From: Thermococcus sp. JdF3
GTDB taxonomy: Archaea; Methanobacteriota_B; Thermococci; Thermococcales; Thermococcaceae
Reading direction: 5' to 3'
Assembly (NCBI RefSeq): GCF_012027495.1
Contig: NZ_SNUK01000002.1
Coordinates: forward strand, 1-64,000
DNA: 64,000 bases
Made by a program: the position numbers and the translations under genes. Below are positions 35,109 to 44,898 of the stretch, piece after piece (position 1 is the first letter of the stretch; each line of letters opens with the position of its first letter). The notes beneath the pieces were generated by a model. That model was not told the DNA's origin, did not search any database, and saw nothing but the letters and a program-made list of their open reading frames with translations.

Positions 35109-38100
35109 TCAGAGCCTTCTCCGGATAAGAAGGCCCGAAGCCAGGGCAAAAATAACGAACACCGCCGGACCGCAGATGCCTCCTGAATCAGATGAACCGG
35201 CAGACTTCTGTTCCTTCTGCTTTATCTGGAGCTTGATTTCAAGGCCGAAGATGTTCGCTGAGATCTTACCCTCTTTGAGCAGCCCTGTTTTTGTATCGTA
35301 CTTGAGCTCTCCAATGCCAAAGTCGATGCTGTGGACTGTGCCGTCCTCAGGCAGTTTAGACGGGTCTGCGTATATCTCGCTTTCTCCGGGGTCAATGTCC
35401 CACTGGATAGTCACGGGATCAAATATGTCATCTCCGAAGATCTGCTTGAATTCATCGACGTCCCCTTCGATGTCGGTGTACTCAACGGTGAATCCCTCTT
35501 CGGTTATGTTTTTGACCACTATCCTGTACTCAATCTTCCCCGAGATCTTTTCAGACCCTGTTGATGCCTCGAACTCAACTTCATACTTTGCCCAGTCACC
35601 AGCCGCCAATGGGTGTTTCTGTTCAGTCACGGTGCTGGAAGAGACTGTATCTGACTCCGAAGAGACGGTTGACGTCTCCGATGCAGTATTATGGGAGCCG
35701 TTCTCGTTGTCATTATCGGATTGGTTCTCCTCGGTGATGCCGGTATCATCATTATCTGACCTTTCCATCTGTTCCTTAGCACGGGAAATCCTCCTGGAAA
35801 GTTCATTGAGGAGCTCAATCTGCTTTTGGTATGCGGTTATATAATCGCCCTTTGATGTTAGAGTTTCTATTTCCTTCTGCATTGATGCGATGTCCCCAAC
35901 GGCAACGCTGTATCTGAGGGCATCCTGCATAAGGTCCGATATCCGGGTGGAGATTTCCTGTATCTTGGATGATGCAAGTTCATTGGCCTGTTCATACGCG
36001 GTATTGAGGTACTCCATTGCAGCGGTAAGGTTTCCATCCAGCATTGCACTGGATGCGGCCTCAAAGTTCACATCTATCGAGATTGACGTCAGGTTAAGGC
36101 TCCTGGCCAGAGACACCTTTCCGTAGAGCTCGGAAACGCGAGAGGCTACTCTGAGGCCGGCTTCATTCTGAATGTTCATCAGCTTCTGGAATACCCGCAT
36201 CGCGGCTTCCGGCTGGAGGTCGTCCCCGCCGTTGATTTCCTCTTTTATGTCATCCAGCTCCTCCTGAAGGTCTGCGACATCCGCCCCGAGCTTGGACGCC
36301 TCCTGGAGGGCGATCTCTATGGATTCAATCGTTGAGACCACGTATTCACCGCCAACCCCCTGAACCTTGACGTAGTGAAGGTTACTAGCAAGCCCCGTGC
36401 CCGCGGTGAAACCGAAATATGCCCGGGAACTACCAAGAACCGACGGCAAATCAACAACCCTGGAGTACTGATACTGGTTGTCGATTACGAGTTTCAGCGT
36501 GGACGTCTTCGGGTCCCAGGAAAACATCAGGGTGTGCTCCTTTTCGTCGGCAAAGCACGCATCTGAAGCGATGGTAGTCCACCGGCCATTTTCATAGTAA
36601 TCAACCTTCCGCTGCCACTCCCATAGCCTGAAGCCAGCCGCTGGGGAAACACCGCCGATACCAACGTCTCCTCCCCTTCCACCAAGCGCATCCGATGACC
36701 TGCTCTGGAAGCCCACCCATATGCCGTCACCACCGCCGCAGGTCCCAGCGTAGAATTTGGCCGTCATCACAAATGGTGTGGCGAGATCCACTGGGGTGTC
36801 AAACCAGGCGGCACCAGCTTTGTCCCATTCGTTGGGGGTCAGGACAATGGCGTTCAGCGACGGGTCGAAGTATGCACTGCCAACCAGTATCCATCCGTTT
36901 TGGGACGAGGTTGTACCTTCGGCTGTTCCAAGCTGAGGAGCCCCGTTCCACGCAATTACCGCACCTGTCTCAGGATAGACGAGGTAGGTTTTATGCTTCA
37001 TGTCCCCGGTCACATTAACAGCAGCCTTCCCGAAGATGAATGTGAAGCCGTCCCTGTCCCCGATTGTGACCAGAAATGCCCCTCCCTTCAGGGGCACGAT
37101 TCTTAGGTTTCCGGGATCCCCTTCGTACCGGTATCCACTGTCTTCCTTCACCACGCGGTAATTGAGGAACGCGTTAGGATGGCCCTTCCAGTACATCTTT
37201 ACGAGTCCAAGCTCCCAGGGGTATCCTGCAAGCGGTGTCTTGAAGGACTTTCCAACGGAGTTTTTGGTTATGGTAGTCGTGTAATCGCCCGCTTTCAGTA
37301 TCCCGCCCGCGGTGATGTCGTACTTAACGGGGGTTATCTCCAGAGACGTTGGGTCGAGGTACCTGACGTTGAGAACGATTTTATATGAGCCGTCCATCCA
37401 CACACCGAGGAGGTACTTCCTGGAGTCCAGGTCTATGCTCAGAACGTCCATGCCGTTCTGGAGCGTGTAGGTCTTTCCAAGGATGGTGATGTTCAGGGAT
37501 TCGATCGGGGAGAGCGGCACGTTGCTTCTGGCGAAGTACATGAGCTTTCCAAGGTCGTTGCGAATCAGCTGATTGTACGCTGTTTCCACCACATCATCCG
37601 GCAGGTTAAGGGGGAACCTGTCGGCAAGGTCGGGATTGACCTCCCTCACGGCACCCACAAGAACCGCTGTTCTGTATGGAGCACCATACACATCCGGGAT
37701 GGTGCTCAGGTTCCTGTCGGGTAGGCCCCAGGAGGCGTCGTGAATCCTGCGAACTACACTCTGGAGCACGTTGGGCTGAACAACCTCCTGGAGCCATTCG
37801 ACCATATCCATCTTTCCAAGCCTGTCGTATGTTGAGGCTATCTCATCAAGACGGGTCTCGGCCACATGGGTCAGATTGACACCGTCGTACTCGGGCAGAA
37901 GGGTCGTCAGTATCTCTATGGTGACGAGTTCACTGAAAAGGTCCACTGAGAAGTCGGAATCGTAAGTTTCAATGTTCATGTGCCAGATTGGACTCCTCCC
38001 GTCCCCGGGAAAATCGTACGCTGCGGTATCGAGGTAACTCCGAACAAGGCCGTATGCAATCATGTAATAGCCCTTTCCCCCGGGCACCCCAGCGTAGCTC

Positions 38101-38339
38101 TCCGAAAAGAGATCCGCGCCAATCTCGATCCTGTCCTTGGAGACTGACAGTTCTGTCCCCGGAACTATCCTAAGCTCCGGATTCCATCCGTAGTCTTGGC
38201 CAAAGTAGCCCTTCACAGTGGCCTCTACTGTGTTGAAGTATCCCTGAAACGTGGAAGTTCCTGCCGCGGCTTCATTGGGAACTATCCCCAGGAACAGCGT
38301 GGCGATCAATACCAGACACAAAATGCTCTTCCTGCTCAT
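35109..38339 (-). CDS. Large CGP-CTERM cell-surface protein with lectin-like domain
   Basis: 1076 residues: signal peptide (SILCLVLIATLFLGIVPNEAAAG), an N-terminal domain of unknown type (30-480), a concanavalin/L-type-lectin-like beta sandwich (about 480-690, WVGFQSRSSDALGGRGGDVGIGG and CFADEKEHTLMFSWDPKTSTLKLVID), a coiled-coil part (700-860), an acidic Ser/Asn/Asp linker, a small beta domain, and a C-terminal GICGPAVFVIFALASGLLIRRR. The last is the CGP-CTERM sorting signal of Thermococcales surface proteins. ATG 38339 has GGGGGGAT upstream. Role unknown, possibly glycan binding. Confidence 0.8.
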   Translation of the reverse strand: MSRKSILCLVLIATLFLGIVPNEAAAGTSTFQGYFNTVEATVKGYFGQDYGWNPELRIVPGTELSVSKDRIEIGADLFSESYAGVPGGKGYYMIAYGLVRSYLDTAAYDFPGDGRSPIWHMNIETYDSDFSVDLFSELVTIEILTTLLPEYDGVNLTHVAETRLDEIASTYDRLGKMDMVEWLQEVVQPNVLQSVVRRIHDASWGLPDRNLSTIPDVYGAPYRTAVLVGAVREVNPDLADRFPLNLPDDVVETAYNQLIRNDLGKLMYFARSNVPLSPIESLNITILGKTYTLQNGMDVLSIDLDSRKYLLGVWMDGSYKIVLNVRYLDPTSLEITPVKYDITAGGILKAGDYTTTITKNSVGKSFKTPLAGYPWELGLVKMYWKGHPNAFLNYRVVKEDSGYRYEGDPGNLRIVPLKGGAFLVTIGDRDGFTFIFGKAAVNVTGDMKHKTYLVYPETGAVIAWNGAPQLGTAEGTTSSQNGWILVGSAYFDPSLNAIVLTPNEWDKAGAAWFDTPVDLATPFVMTAKFYAGTCGGGDGIWVGFQSRSSDALGGRGGDVGIGGVSPAAGFRLWEWQRKVDYYENGRWTTIASDACFADEKEHTLMFSWDPKTSTLKLVIDNQYQYSRVVDLPSVLGSSRAYFGFTAGTGLASNLHYVKVQGVGGEYVVSTIESIEIALQEASKLGADVADLQEELDDIKEEINGGDDLQPEAAMRVFQKLMNIQNEAGLRVASRVSELYGKVSLARSLNLTSISIDVNFEAASSAMLDGNLTAAMEYLNTAYEQANELASSKIQEISTRISDLMQDALRYSVAVGDIASMQKEIETLTSKGDYITAYQKQIELLNELSRRISRAKEQMERSDNDDTGITEENQSDNDNENGSHNTASETSTVSSESDTVSSSTVTEQKHPLAAGDWAKYEVEFEASTGSEKISGKIEYRIVVKNITEEGFTVEYTDIEGDVDEFKQIFGDDIFDPVTIQWDIDPGESEIYADPSKLPEDGTVHSIDFGIGELKYDTKTGLLKEGKISANIFGLEIKLQIKQKEQKSAGSSDSGGICGPAVFVIFALASGLLIRRRL

Positions 38340-38440
38340 GGGCCGATATCCCCCCATTATCAGTTTTATCCAGCGGAGGTTCCAGCAAAGTAAGTCACCA
38401 CCAGAATGCTTAAAAGTTTTTGTAATATCGGAGCTCTAAA

Positions 38441-38458
38441 AATGAAGAAAACTTCATT
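38441..38458 (-). terminator. Hairpin terminator downstream of padR
   Basis: Perfect seven-base inverted repeat AATGAAG-AAAA-CTTCATT. Read on the minus strand it is a stem-loop followed by T residues, about 40 bases after the padR stop. It separates padR from the surface-protein gene. Confidence 0.4.
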
Positions 38459-38496
38459 GGGACATTGGATTTAAGAGTCAGAAAAGAGTATTTCAG

Positions 38497-38973
38497 TTAC
38501 ATTGTTTTCTCTATAGTCTTTATTTCCTCGTCCAGTATGTCGCGTATCTTCTTGAGGAGTCCCAGGTACTCAATCACGGTCTCTCTGTCCATGACCTTTC
38601 TCTCCCCCATCTCCTCGAGCTTCTTCTTCAGGGCTTCGTGATAGTTGATGGAGGTGTACAGAACCCGAAGGGCCAGTTCATTGGAAGTTTTCAGGTAATC
38701 GAGACCCTTTTCAGTTAGGCTGTATTTCACGCGCCTCACCCTGCCCCGGTACTCCTCGCGGGGCTCCAGAAGACCCTCGTCGACCATCTTGTTGAGTATC
38801 GTGTACAGATTGCTGTGGCTGGGCTTCCAGAGGCCGATGGCTAGCTTCTCAAGCTCCTTCAGTATTTCGTAGCCATGTGCCTCTCCCTTCAGGCCGACGA
38901 TGACCAGGATTATGTCCTTCAGCGGGACCGTGAAGAGGCCCTTGATTATCTTCCGCTCAACGTCCGCCCCCAT
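38497..38973 (-). CDS. PadR-family transcriptional regulator
   Basis: 158 residues: winged helix IILVIVGLKGEAHGYEILKELEKLAIGLWKPSHSNLYTILNKMVDEGLLEPREEYRGRVRRVKYSLTEKG, followed by a C-terminal dimerisation helix pair. PadR proteins often repress efflux genes, and this one is divergent from an MMPL exporter with a palindrome between them. ATG 38973 is chosen because GGTGAT lies just upstream. TATA-like GTTTATAAGG (minus) at 39007-39017. Confidence 0.9.
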   Translation of the reverse strand: MGADVERKIIKGLFTVPLKDIILVIVGLKGEAHGYEILKELEKLAIGLWKPSHSNLYTILNKMVDEGLLEPREEYRGRVRRVKYSLTEKGLDYLKTSNELALRVLYTSINYHEALKKKLEEMGERKVMDRETVIEYLGLLKKIRDILDEEIKTIEKTM

Positions 38974-39030
38974 TGTCATCACCCATAGTCGAAGGTTGAA
39001 CCACAATCCTTATAAACGCTTCTCTCAACG

Positions 39031-39051
39031 ACATGTCGAACTTTGACATGT
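39031..39051. promoter_or_regulatory. Palindromic operator between padR and the MMPL exporter gene
   Basis: Perfect seven-base arms ACATGTC-gaacttt-GACATGT. PadR sites commonly contain ATGT/ACAT half-sites, so this is the likely binding site controlling both divergent genes. It lies upstream of the padR TATA and just before the exporter's expected start site. Confidence 0.6.
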
Positions 39052-39090
39052 TTGAATTCATCATGTTGATGAGCGACAATGGTGGTGGAT

Positions 39091-42000
39091 ATGGCTTGGA
39101 ACGAGTGGATAGTGAAGCACGCAAAGGCCATCGTGGCCCTCTGGATTATCGTGGTCATAGCGGCGATGCCGCTGGCTGCAAAGCTGAACGACCTCACCAA
39201 CTACAGCATGGACCAGTTCCTGCCCAAGGACGTGGAGTCCGTCAAGGTTCAGGACACCCTGGCCAAGGAGTTCCCTGAGTTCGCGACCAGCGACAACCAG
39301 ACGTACATGATAGTGAGCGGAGTGGACGTGAACGACCCCGCGACGCGGGATGCCTATGAGCGCTTCAAGGCCGAGGCAAGGCCCTACGGCTCGAATTTCA
39401 CCTCCTACTACGATGCCGTTGACCTGCTCCACAACAGGTCCTATGAGATAGCCCTAAACCTCACCAGAACGACCGCCAACCTGACCGGAATCTTTTACAG
39501 CTCGGCCATCAACGCCAGCAGCACTTACGGAACCCTTCTCACCCAGATTGAAAACCTGAGCAGTCAGGCCAGGACACTCAACGAGACCGTTCCGGAGCTG
39601 GCAGGAGCTTATCTTTCGCTCGATGCCAACCTCACAGAGCTCTACAACAGGAGCATTGCCCTCCGGCAAGCGCTCAACCAGACGGATTTGGCCTACGTTG
39701 AACTCCACCGGAACCTCACCAAAGCGAGTGAACAGCTCAAAGCCCTCAACTCTACGATAGCTGATCTTAACGCTGGCCTCTACAACCTGAGCGATAGCTA
39801 CGCGGGAACATACCTCGGAACGATAGGGGCCTACGACGCCCTCGTCCAGGCTGGGGCCTACGAGAGGGGCCTCGATGAGGCAACGGCACAGGCAATAGCT
39901 ACTCAGCTCGGCGTTCCGGTTGAGTTCGTCTACGCGGTCTACAACGCCACCTACCCAGCCTACTCGACATATGGAGCAAGTGCGATAACCGATGGTTTCC
40001 TTGCCAACGTCACCAGGGAAATCCTCGTGAGCCAGATAAGCGACCCGATGCAGAGGAACCTCGCGGAGGCATACTCGGTTGCCTTCTACAGGGGAGTTGT
40101 GGCGTTTGACGAGCAAGCGGGCAGTGATTACGCCCTCATTCAGCTCGGCGAGAGCGCGGTTAGGCCCGTTGATGAGATAGCAGGCGAGGCCCTCAAAAAC
40201 CTCCCGCTCGTCATCGAGGAAGCGGGTGGGAGCTACGAAGTTCCGGGCTTCGGTGAGGTTCCCGCCAGCACGCTGGCTCAAATTGTCAACGCCTCGATAG
40301 GCCTTGGAAAGAACCCGGGCGCTTCAGCTGTCGAGAGCGCGGCAATCGAGGTCGCGAAGGCCCTCATGACTGGAAGCCCTCTCCTCGAAATGCCCAACGC
40401 CGACGAGATACTGAGAACCCTCCTCGTTTACGGTCCGACGAAGGAGCTGGAGACTAACCTGCTCGCCGGTGCGCTTGAGGAGAAACTGCCCGGGGAGCAG
40501 AGGTCTCTGGCGGAACCGATAGCCAAAACGGTTGTAAGCTTTGACACCAACGCGACCGGAGTTCTGGCCAGGAATCCCGAGATGCTCAAAGAGGCAACGG
40601 TCTCGTTGCTGGCTGAGATTCTCAAGGGCATGGGTGTTGAACTCCCGGAGGAGACTATAAGCCAGGTTTACGACTCACAGGGGGACGTTGAACCGATTGC
40701 GAGGGGGCTTTTGATACAGAAGACCTCCGAGGAGGTTGGGAGCGAGGAGGTCGCTGAAACCATCGTTGACACCGTCCTCAAGAACCCTGAGGAACTCGCA
40801 GCTGGAGCCGGGGTAGAGGGAGCAGTCAAGGAGATAATCACGAGCCTGGCCGGAGACGTCCCGATAGACATTGGCAAAGCTGTGGAGGATGTTTACGCCG
40901 GTAAAAGCCCGGAAGAAATAGCCTACAGCCTGTTTGAGCAGGGGGTTGATGAGAAGCTCGCCAACGTCAGCGCGCCGGAGGACGTCAAGGAAACGCTGAG
41001 GGAGCTAATGCTGACCGTTGCCAGGGATTACCCGATGAGCGACTCCGAGGTAGAGACCCTCGTGAAGGAGAAAACGGTGAAGCTCGTCGAGAAGTTCGTG
41101 GGGGAGATTAACCTTGGAGTTCCGCTCCACATAAACGCGACCGAGCTTGTGAACATCGCATTCCAATTCAGAGATGAACCGGGGAGTATAACCAGAGAAG
41201 ACGTCAAGCCCATAGAGGAGCAGATTTACCCGTCCATTTACAGCCTCGCAAAGAGCTACATCGGCATGCTCAAGAGCACGGACAACAGAACCATGCTGAT
41301 TCTCTTCATTCCAAAGGGCCTCGAAGGAGTCAGCGACCTGGAGAAGCAGAGTAAGGCACAGTACGAGAGCTCGCTGAAGGTTAAGGAAATAGCTGTGAAG
41401 GAGTTCGGAGCGGTCTCGCCGAAAGTCGAGGCCTACGTAACCGGAACGCCCGTTCAGACCTACGAGGCCATTAAATACGGAAAGGAGGACAACGACAAGA
41501 CTACGAAGTTCAGCATCGTTGGGGCGCTCCTCGTGCTCCTTATCCTGATGGGGGTGGCGCTGCTAGCGACGCTCCTGCCCTTCACCGGCGTCGCCACCGC
41601 AACGCTCACCGCGCTGGGAATACTCTACCTGCTCGCGAAGGGTGACTACCTCGACGTTGGAAGCTGGGCCCAGATGCTCACCGTCACGACGGCACTCGGC
41701 CTTGGAATAGACTACTCCACCTACTACCTGCACAGGTTCAGGGAGTATCTCGCTGAAGGCTACGACCACAACAAAGCCGCAAGCGAAGCCCTGAAGAGAG
41801 CAAAAGATGCCGTCCTCGCCAGTGCCTCAACGGACATCATAGCCTTCGCAAGCTTTATCCTGGCATGGGAGTTCCCGATATTCAAGACCATCGGCATGAT
41901 AGCGCCCCTGGCGGTCATCGTAGTCCTCCTCGCCAGCCTGACCTTAATTCCGGCGATAACCGTCCTCATAGGCGACAAACCGGCATTCTGGTGGCCGAGA

Positions 42001-43158
42001 CACATCGAACACCACCTCAGCAGGGTGGACCTCCATGAGAGGAGCAGAATCGCGGAGTGGGCCGTCAAGCACGCCAAGGTGGTTGTCCTCGTGGCTCTCC
42101 TCGTGGCGGTTCCGGCGGCCTACAACTTCGTCAACTTCAACGGAACCCACGACATAAAGCTCTTCATTCCCAAGGACAGCGAGACCTACAACTTCCTCCA
42201 GCTCAGCGAGAGCACGGTCGGTGCGGGCGTTACCTCCCCGACCTACGTGGTTATAGACCTCGGGCACCCGGTTGGCGACGGCGACCTCAAGACCATCAAC
42301 GAGCTCGCGGGGAGGATTTCAAAGGTGGAAGGCGTTGAGTACGTCTACACCGTGACCCAGCCCTACGGAAGGCAGGTGAACGTCAGCGTGGACGAGCTGA
42401 AGAGCCTTGGCGGAAACCGCTACATCTCGGAAGACGGCACCAAGGTACTGATTCAGGTAACAGGGAAGTACGAGGCCACCGACGACCGCTCCAAGGACAT
42501 GGTGAGGGAGATAAGGGATATAGTGAAAGAAGAGGAGAAGTCGGGAGCGATAAAGTCCGGAATGGTTGGCGGAAGCACTGCACTGGCGCTCGACCTCAGC
42601 GACCTCATCAACGACGTCTTCTGGCACAGGATATTCCCGGTGGCGCTCCTGCTGATGTTCCTGTCCCTCATACCGACCCTCAAGGGACTGCCCGCGGTCA
42701 TAACCACCATAGGCACCATAGCCGTCGGAGTGCTCCTCAGCATAACGGTCTCCAGCTGGCTCTTTGAGAGGGTCTTCGGCCAGCAGGTCATGTGGTTCCT
42801 GCCCATGATGGTCTTCATAGTGCTCATGGGAGTCGGCATAGACTACAACAGCTTCTACCTGGTCAAAGCCAGGGACGAGTTCGAGCGCAGGAGCGCGAGG
42901 GACGCGCTGGTGGTCGCGGCAGGAACGATGGACACCCTCGTCGTCGGCCTCGCCGCTGTGCTGGCGGTAACCTACGGCTCGCTGATGACCGGGGCGACGT
43001 GGGGAATAAGGGAGATAGGCTTCGCACTGGCCGTTGGTGTCCTGCTGACCGCCACGGCGGCGGTCTACTTCATCGGCCCGGCCACGATGGCTCTCTTCGG
43101 TGAAAAGGCCTGGTGGCCCCTGCACAAGGCGGAGAGGAAAGAGAAGGATAAAAAGTAA
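39091..43158 (+). CDS. MMPL/RND-superfamily exporter (HAE3-like)
   Basis: 1355 residues. One helix near the N-terminus, a very large external loop (about 40-800, many N-x-S/T sites, coiled-coil-like), then a cluster of helices with LGIDYSTYYLHRFREYLAEG. A second external loop and a second cluster with GVGIDYNSFYLVKARDEFE follow. The two Asp-containing helices are the MMPL proton-relay signature. Exports lipids or hydrophobic compounds in other groups; substrate here unknown. ATG 39091 follows GGTGGTGGAT. Divergent from padR, which probably represses it. Confidence 0.9.
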   Translation: MAWNEWIVKHAKAIVALWIIVVIAAMPLAAKLNDLTNYSMDQFLPKDVESVKVQDTLAKEFPEFATSDNQTYMIVSGVDVNDPATRDAYERFKAEARPYGSNFTSYYDAVDLLHNRSYEIALNLTRTTANLTGIFYSSAINASSTYGTLLTQIENLSSQARTLNETVPELAGAYLSLDANLTELYNRSIALRQALNQTDLAYVELHRNLTKASEQLKALNSTIADLNAGLYNLSDSYAGTYLGTIGAYDALVQAGAYERGLDEATAQAIATQLGVPVEFVYAVYNATYPAYSTYGASAITDGFLANVTREILVSQISDPMQRNLAEAYSVAFYRGVVAFDEQAGSDYALIQLGESAVRPVDEIAGEALKNLPLVIEEAGGSYEVPGFGEVPASTLAQIVNASIGLGKNPGASAVESAAIEVAKALMTGSPLLEMPNADEILRTLLVYGPTKELETNLLAGALEEKLPGEQRSLAEPIAKTVVSFDTNATGVLARNPEMLKEATVSLLAEILKGMGVELPEETISQVYDSQGDVEPIARGLLIQKTSEEVGSEEVAETIVDTVLKNPEELAAGAGVEGAVKEIITSLAGDVPIDIGKAVEDVYAGKSPEEIAYSLFEQGVDEKLANVSAPEDVKETLRELMLTVARDYPMSDSEVETLVKEKTVKLVEKFVGEINLGVPLHINATELVNIAFQFRDEPGSITREDVKPIEEQIYPSIYSLAKSYIGMLKSTDNRTMLILFIPKGLEGVSDLEKQSKAQYESSLKVKEIAVKEFGAVSPKVEAYVTGTPVQTYEAIKYGKEDNDKTTKFSIVGALLVLLILMGVALLATLLPFTGVATATLTALGILYLLAKGDYLDVGSWAQMLTVTTALGLGIDYSTYYLHRFREYLAEGYDHNKAASEALKRAKDAVLASASTDIIAFASFILAWEFPIFKTIGMIAPLAVIVVLLASLTLIPAITVLIGDKPAFWWPRHIEHHLSRVDLHERSRIAEWAVKHAKVVVLVALLVAVPAAYNFVNFNGTHDIKLFIPKDSETYNFLQLSESTVGAGVTSPTYVVIDLGHPVGDGDLKTINELAGRISKVEGVEYVYTVTQPYGRQVNVSVDELKSLGGNRYISEDGTKVLIQVTGKYEATDDRSKDMVREIRDIVKEEEKSGAIKSGMVGGSTALALDLSDLINDVFWHRIFPVALLLMFLSLIPTLKGLPAVITTIGTIAVGVLLSITVSSWLFERVFGQQVMWFLPMMVFIVLMGVGIDYNSFYLVKARDEFERRSARDALVVAAGTMDTLVVGLAAVLAVTYGSLMTGATWGIREIGFALAVGVLLTATAAVYFIGPATMALFGEKAWWPLHKAERKEKDKK

Positions 43159-43255
43159 CTCTCCAACCCCTTTTCTTTTTGATTTTATCCAGTGGACGAC
43201 GTTTGGCAGGGGCTCACTCGAAAGGTTTATTATCGTCTGGTGATTATCCCTGCAT

Positions 43256-43429
43256 ATGAGCGAGATAGTTGTGAAAATCCCGGACGGAGTGGATGAAAGA
43301 CTCGCAAGACTCGTTATAGAAAGAGCCCTCAAAAGGTTGAAGGTGGCCAACGAGACCTTTGGGACACTCAAGCCGAAAGGGAATGTGGATGAACTTATCG
43401 CCGAGGCCGATGAGGCATGGACCGTGTGA
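43256..43429 (+). CDS. vapB: VapB-like antitoxin (57 residues)
   Basis: Small protein IVVKIPDGVDERLARLVIERALKRL..., with a strand plus amphipathic helices as in membrane-independent RHH-like antitoxins, and an acidic tail. GGTGAT lies 12 bases before the ATG; the end overlaps the vapC start by 13 bases. It is short but clearly one half of a TA pair. Confidence 0.78.
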   Translation: MSEIVVKIPDGVDERLARLVIERALKRLKVANETFGTLKPKGNVDELIAEADEAWTV

Positions 43430-43866
43430 TGCTCGACTCAAACGTTGTACTGAAACACCTCTTCGGCGAGTGGAATATCTCCGAGCTTCTCGCCCTTACG
43501 GAGCCGTATTACAACGATATCGTTTATTCCGAAGTTTTGTACCTGATCATCCGAAATGAAAGTGGCGAGAGACCATTTACCCTCAAAAAGAAACCGGAAC
43601 TTGTTGTTAAATCATCACAGGCCATAAAACCCGCTCTCAAGCTGTTTGAAGTTCTCAATTACTCGCCAATAAGCGAGCACACGTTGTGGGAAGCTGAAAA
43701 ACTCATTGAGCGCTACGGTCTCCTTCCCGGGGATGCCATAATATTGGCCAACTGCATTGAAATGGGACTCGATGCGCTTTTGACGTGGGACTCGGACCTC
43801 CTTCGGGTGAACGACGAAATTTCCAAGTGCATGATAACCACACCCGCTGAATACCTTCTCCTTTAG
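43417..43866 (+). CDS. vapC: VapC-type PIN-domain toxin
   Basis: 149 residues: RVMLDSNVVLKHLFG (D7), DIVYSEVLYLIIRNESG, LLPGDAIILANCIEMGLDALLTWDSDL. The same subfamily as the VapC at 46881 (shared YSEVxYxxIR and YGLLPxDAxIL). Partner of the 57-residue antitoxin. Confidence 0.86.
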   Translation: MDRVMLDSNVVLKHLFGEWNISELLALTEPYYNDIVYSEVLYLIIRNESGERPFTLKKKPELVVKSSQAIKPALKLFEVLNYSPISEHTLWEAEKLIERYGLLPGDAIILANCIEMGLDALLTWDSDLLRVNDEISKCMITTPAEYLLL

Positions 43867-43958
43867 AGAATCTCAAAGTTAAGCATACCGCAATCCATCA
43901 AGAATCTTCAAGGTTACTGCTTCGACAGGCTTTTAAACGCTGAATCCCAGGTTTAAGC

Positions 43959-44837
43959 ATGAACATCGCCGAGATGCTCGCCCTTATAGCGGTCGGCTAC
44001 GTCCTCAAGAGGCTGATTAAATCGGAGAAGCCCTTTGACTACCTACGTATTCTGGTGAACGACGTTCTCCTTGCCCTGTTCATCTTCGGGAACGTGGCGA
44101 GCAAGGACCTGAACTACCTCCTGAGCATAAAGACGGTCTTTCTCTACGTCTTCCTGATAATCGCGATAAGCCTTTCAACCTCCTACCTCTACGGCAGATT
44201 CTTTCTCAAGGGCGACCCCTGGGCCGGTGCGCTCATGGTTCTCTCGGTCTACCCCAACACGGCCGCCCTCGGCTTCCCTATAGCGAGCCTGTTCCTCGAC
44301 GACATAACGCCCGCGATACTCTACTCCACGACCAACTCGATGATAGTCATCCCAATCGTCACCTTCATAGCGGCCCACTACTCCAGCGGAGGCGCGAACG
44401 TTAAGGACAGCTTTCTGAAGGCGCTGAAGTTCCCGCCGACGGTGGCGAACCTCTTCGCCCTTGCACTCGTCATAGCCGGTGTTCGGATTCCGAGCCAAAT
44501 CCTTGAGCCGATAAGAACCGTCGGCTGGCTCAGCATACCTCTGCTTATCATCTACTTCGGCTCGCGGATAACGCTGAGAAGCTTCGACTGGCGCAAGCTC
44601 GCGGAGGTCGGGGCCTTTCGGATAGCGATTCCCTTCACCTTCGTTTTCCTTACCCTCCGCTGGGCGGCTCCGGGCGTCTTCTACTCGGTCCTCGTCGAGG
44701 CCTCGATGCCCCCAGCTATAGCGGCCAACGCGATTCTAGCCCAGTACCGCCTGAAGGCCGAGGAGGCGATAAGCGTCACCTTCGTGCTGACCCTGCTCGT
44801 CATAGGACTCTTCATGGTTCTCAAAGCCTTCCTGTGA
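43959..44837 (+). CDS. AEC-family (auxin efflux carrier) transporter
   Basis: 292-residue, about ten-helix membrane protein: MLALIAVGYVLKRLIKS, GALMVLSVYPNTAALGFPIASLFL, TVANLFALALVIAGVRIP and ASMPPAIAANAILAQYRL (with the AEC PPA motif). Such carriers export organic anions such as malate in other organisms. TATA-like CTTTTAAACG about 30 bases upstream suggests a short leader. Confidence 0.88.
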   Translation: MNIAEMLALIAVGYVLKRLIKSEKPFDYLRILVNDVLLALFIFGNVASKDLNYLLSIKTVFLYVFLIIAISLSTSYLYGRFFLKGDPWAGALMVLSVYPNTAALGFPIASLFLDDITPAILYSTTNSMIVIPIVTFIAAHYSSGGANVKDSFLKALKFPPTVANLFALALVIAGVRIPSQILEPIRTVGWLSIPLLIIYFGSRITLRSFDWRKLAEVGAFRIAIPFTFVFLTLRWAAPGVFYSVLVEASMPPAIAANAILAQYRLKAEEAISVTFVLTLLVIGLFMVLKAFL

Positions 44838-44898
44838 GGGTCACGAAAAAGTAATAAAGACGCCGTGCAACTGTTCTAAAACGCCTGGATGTGGTCAC

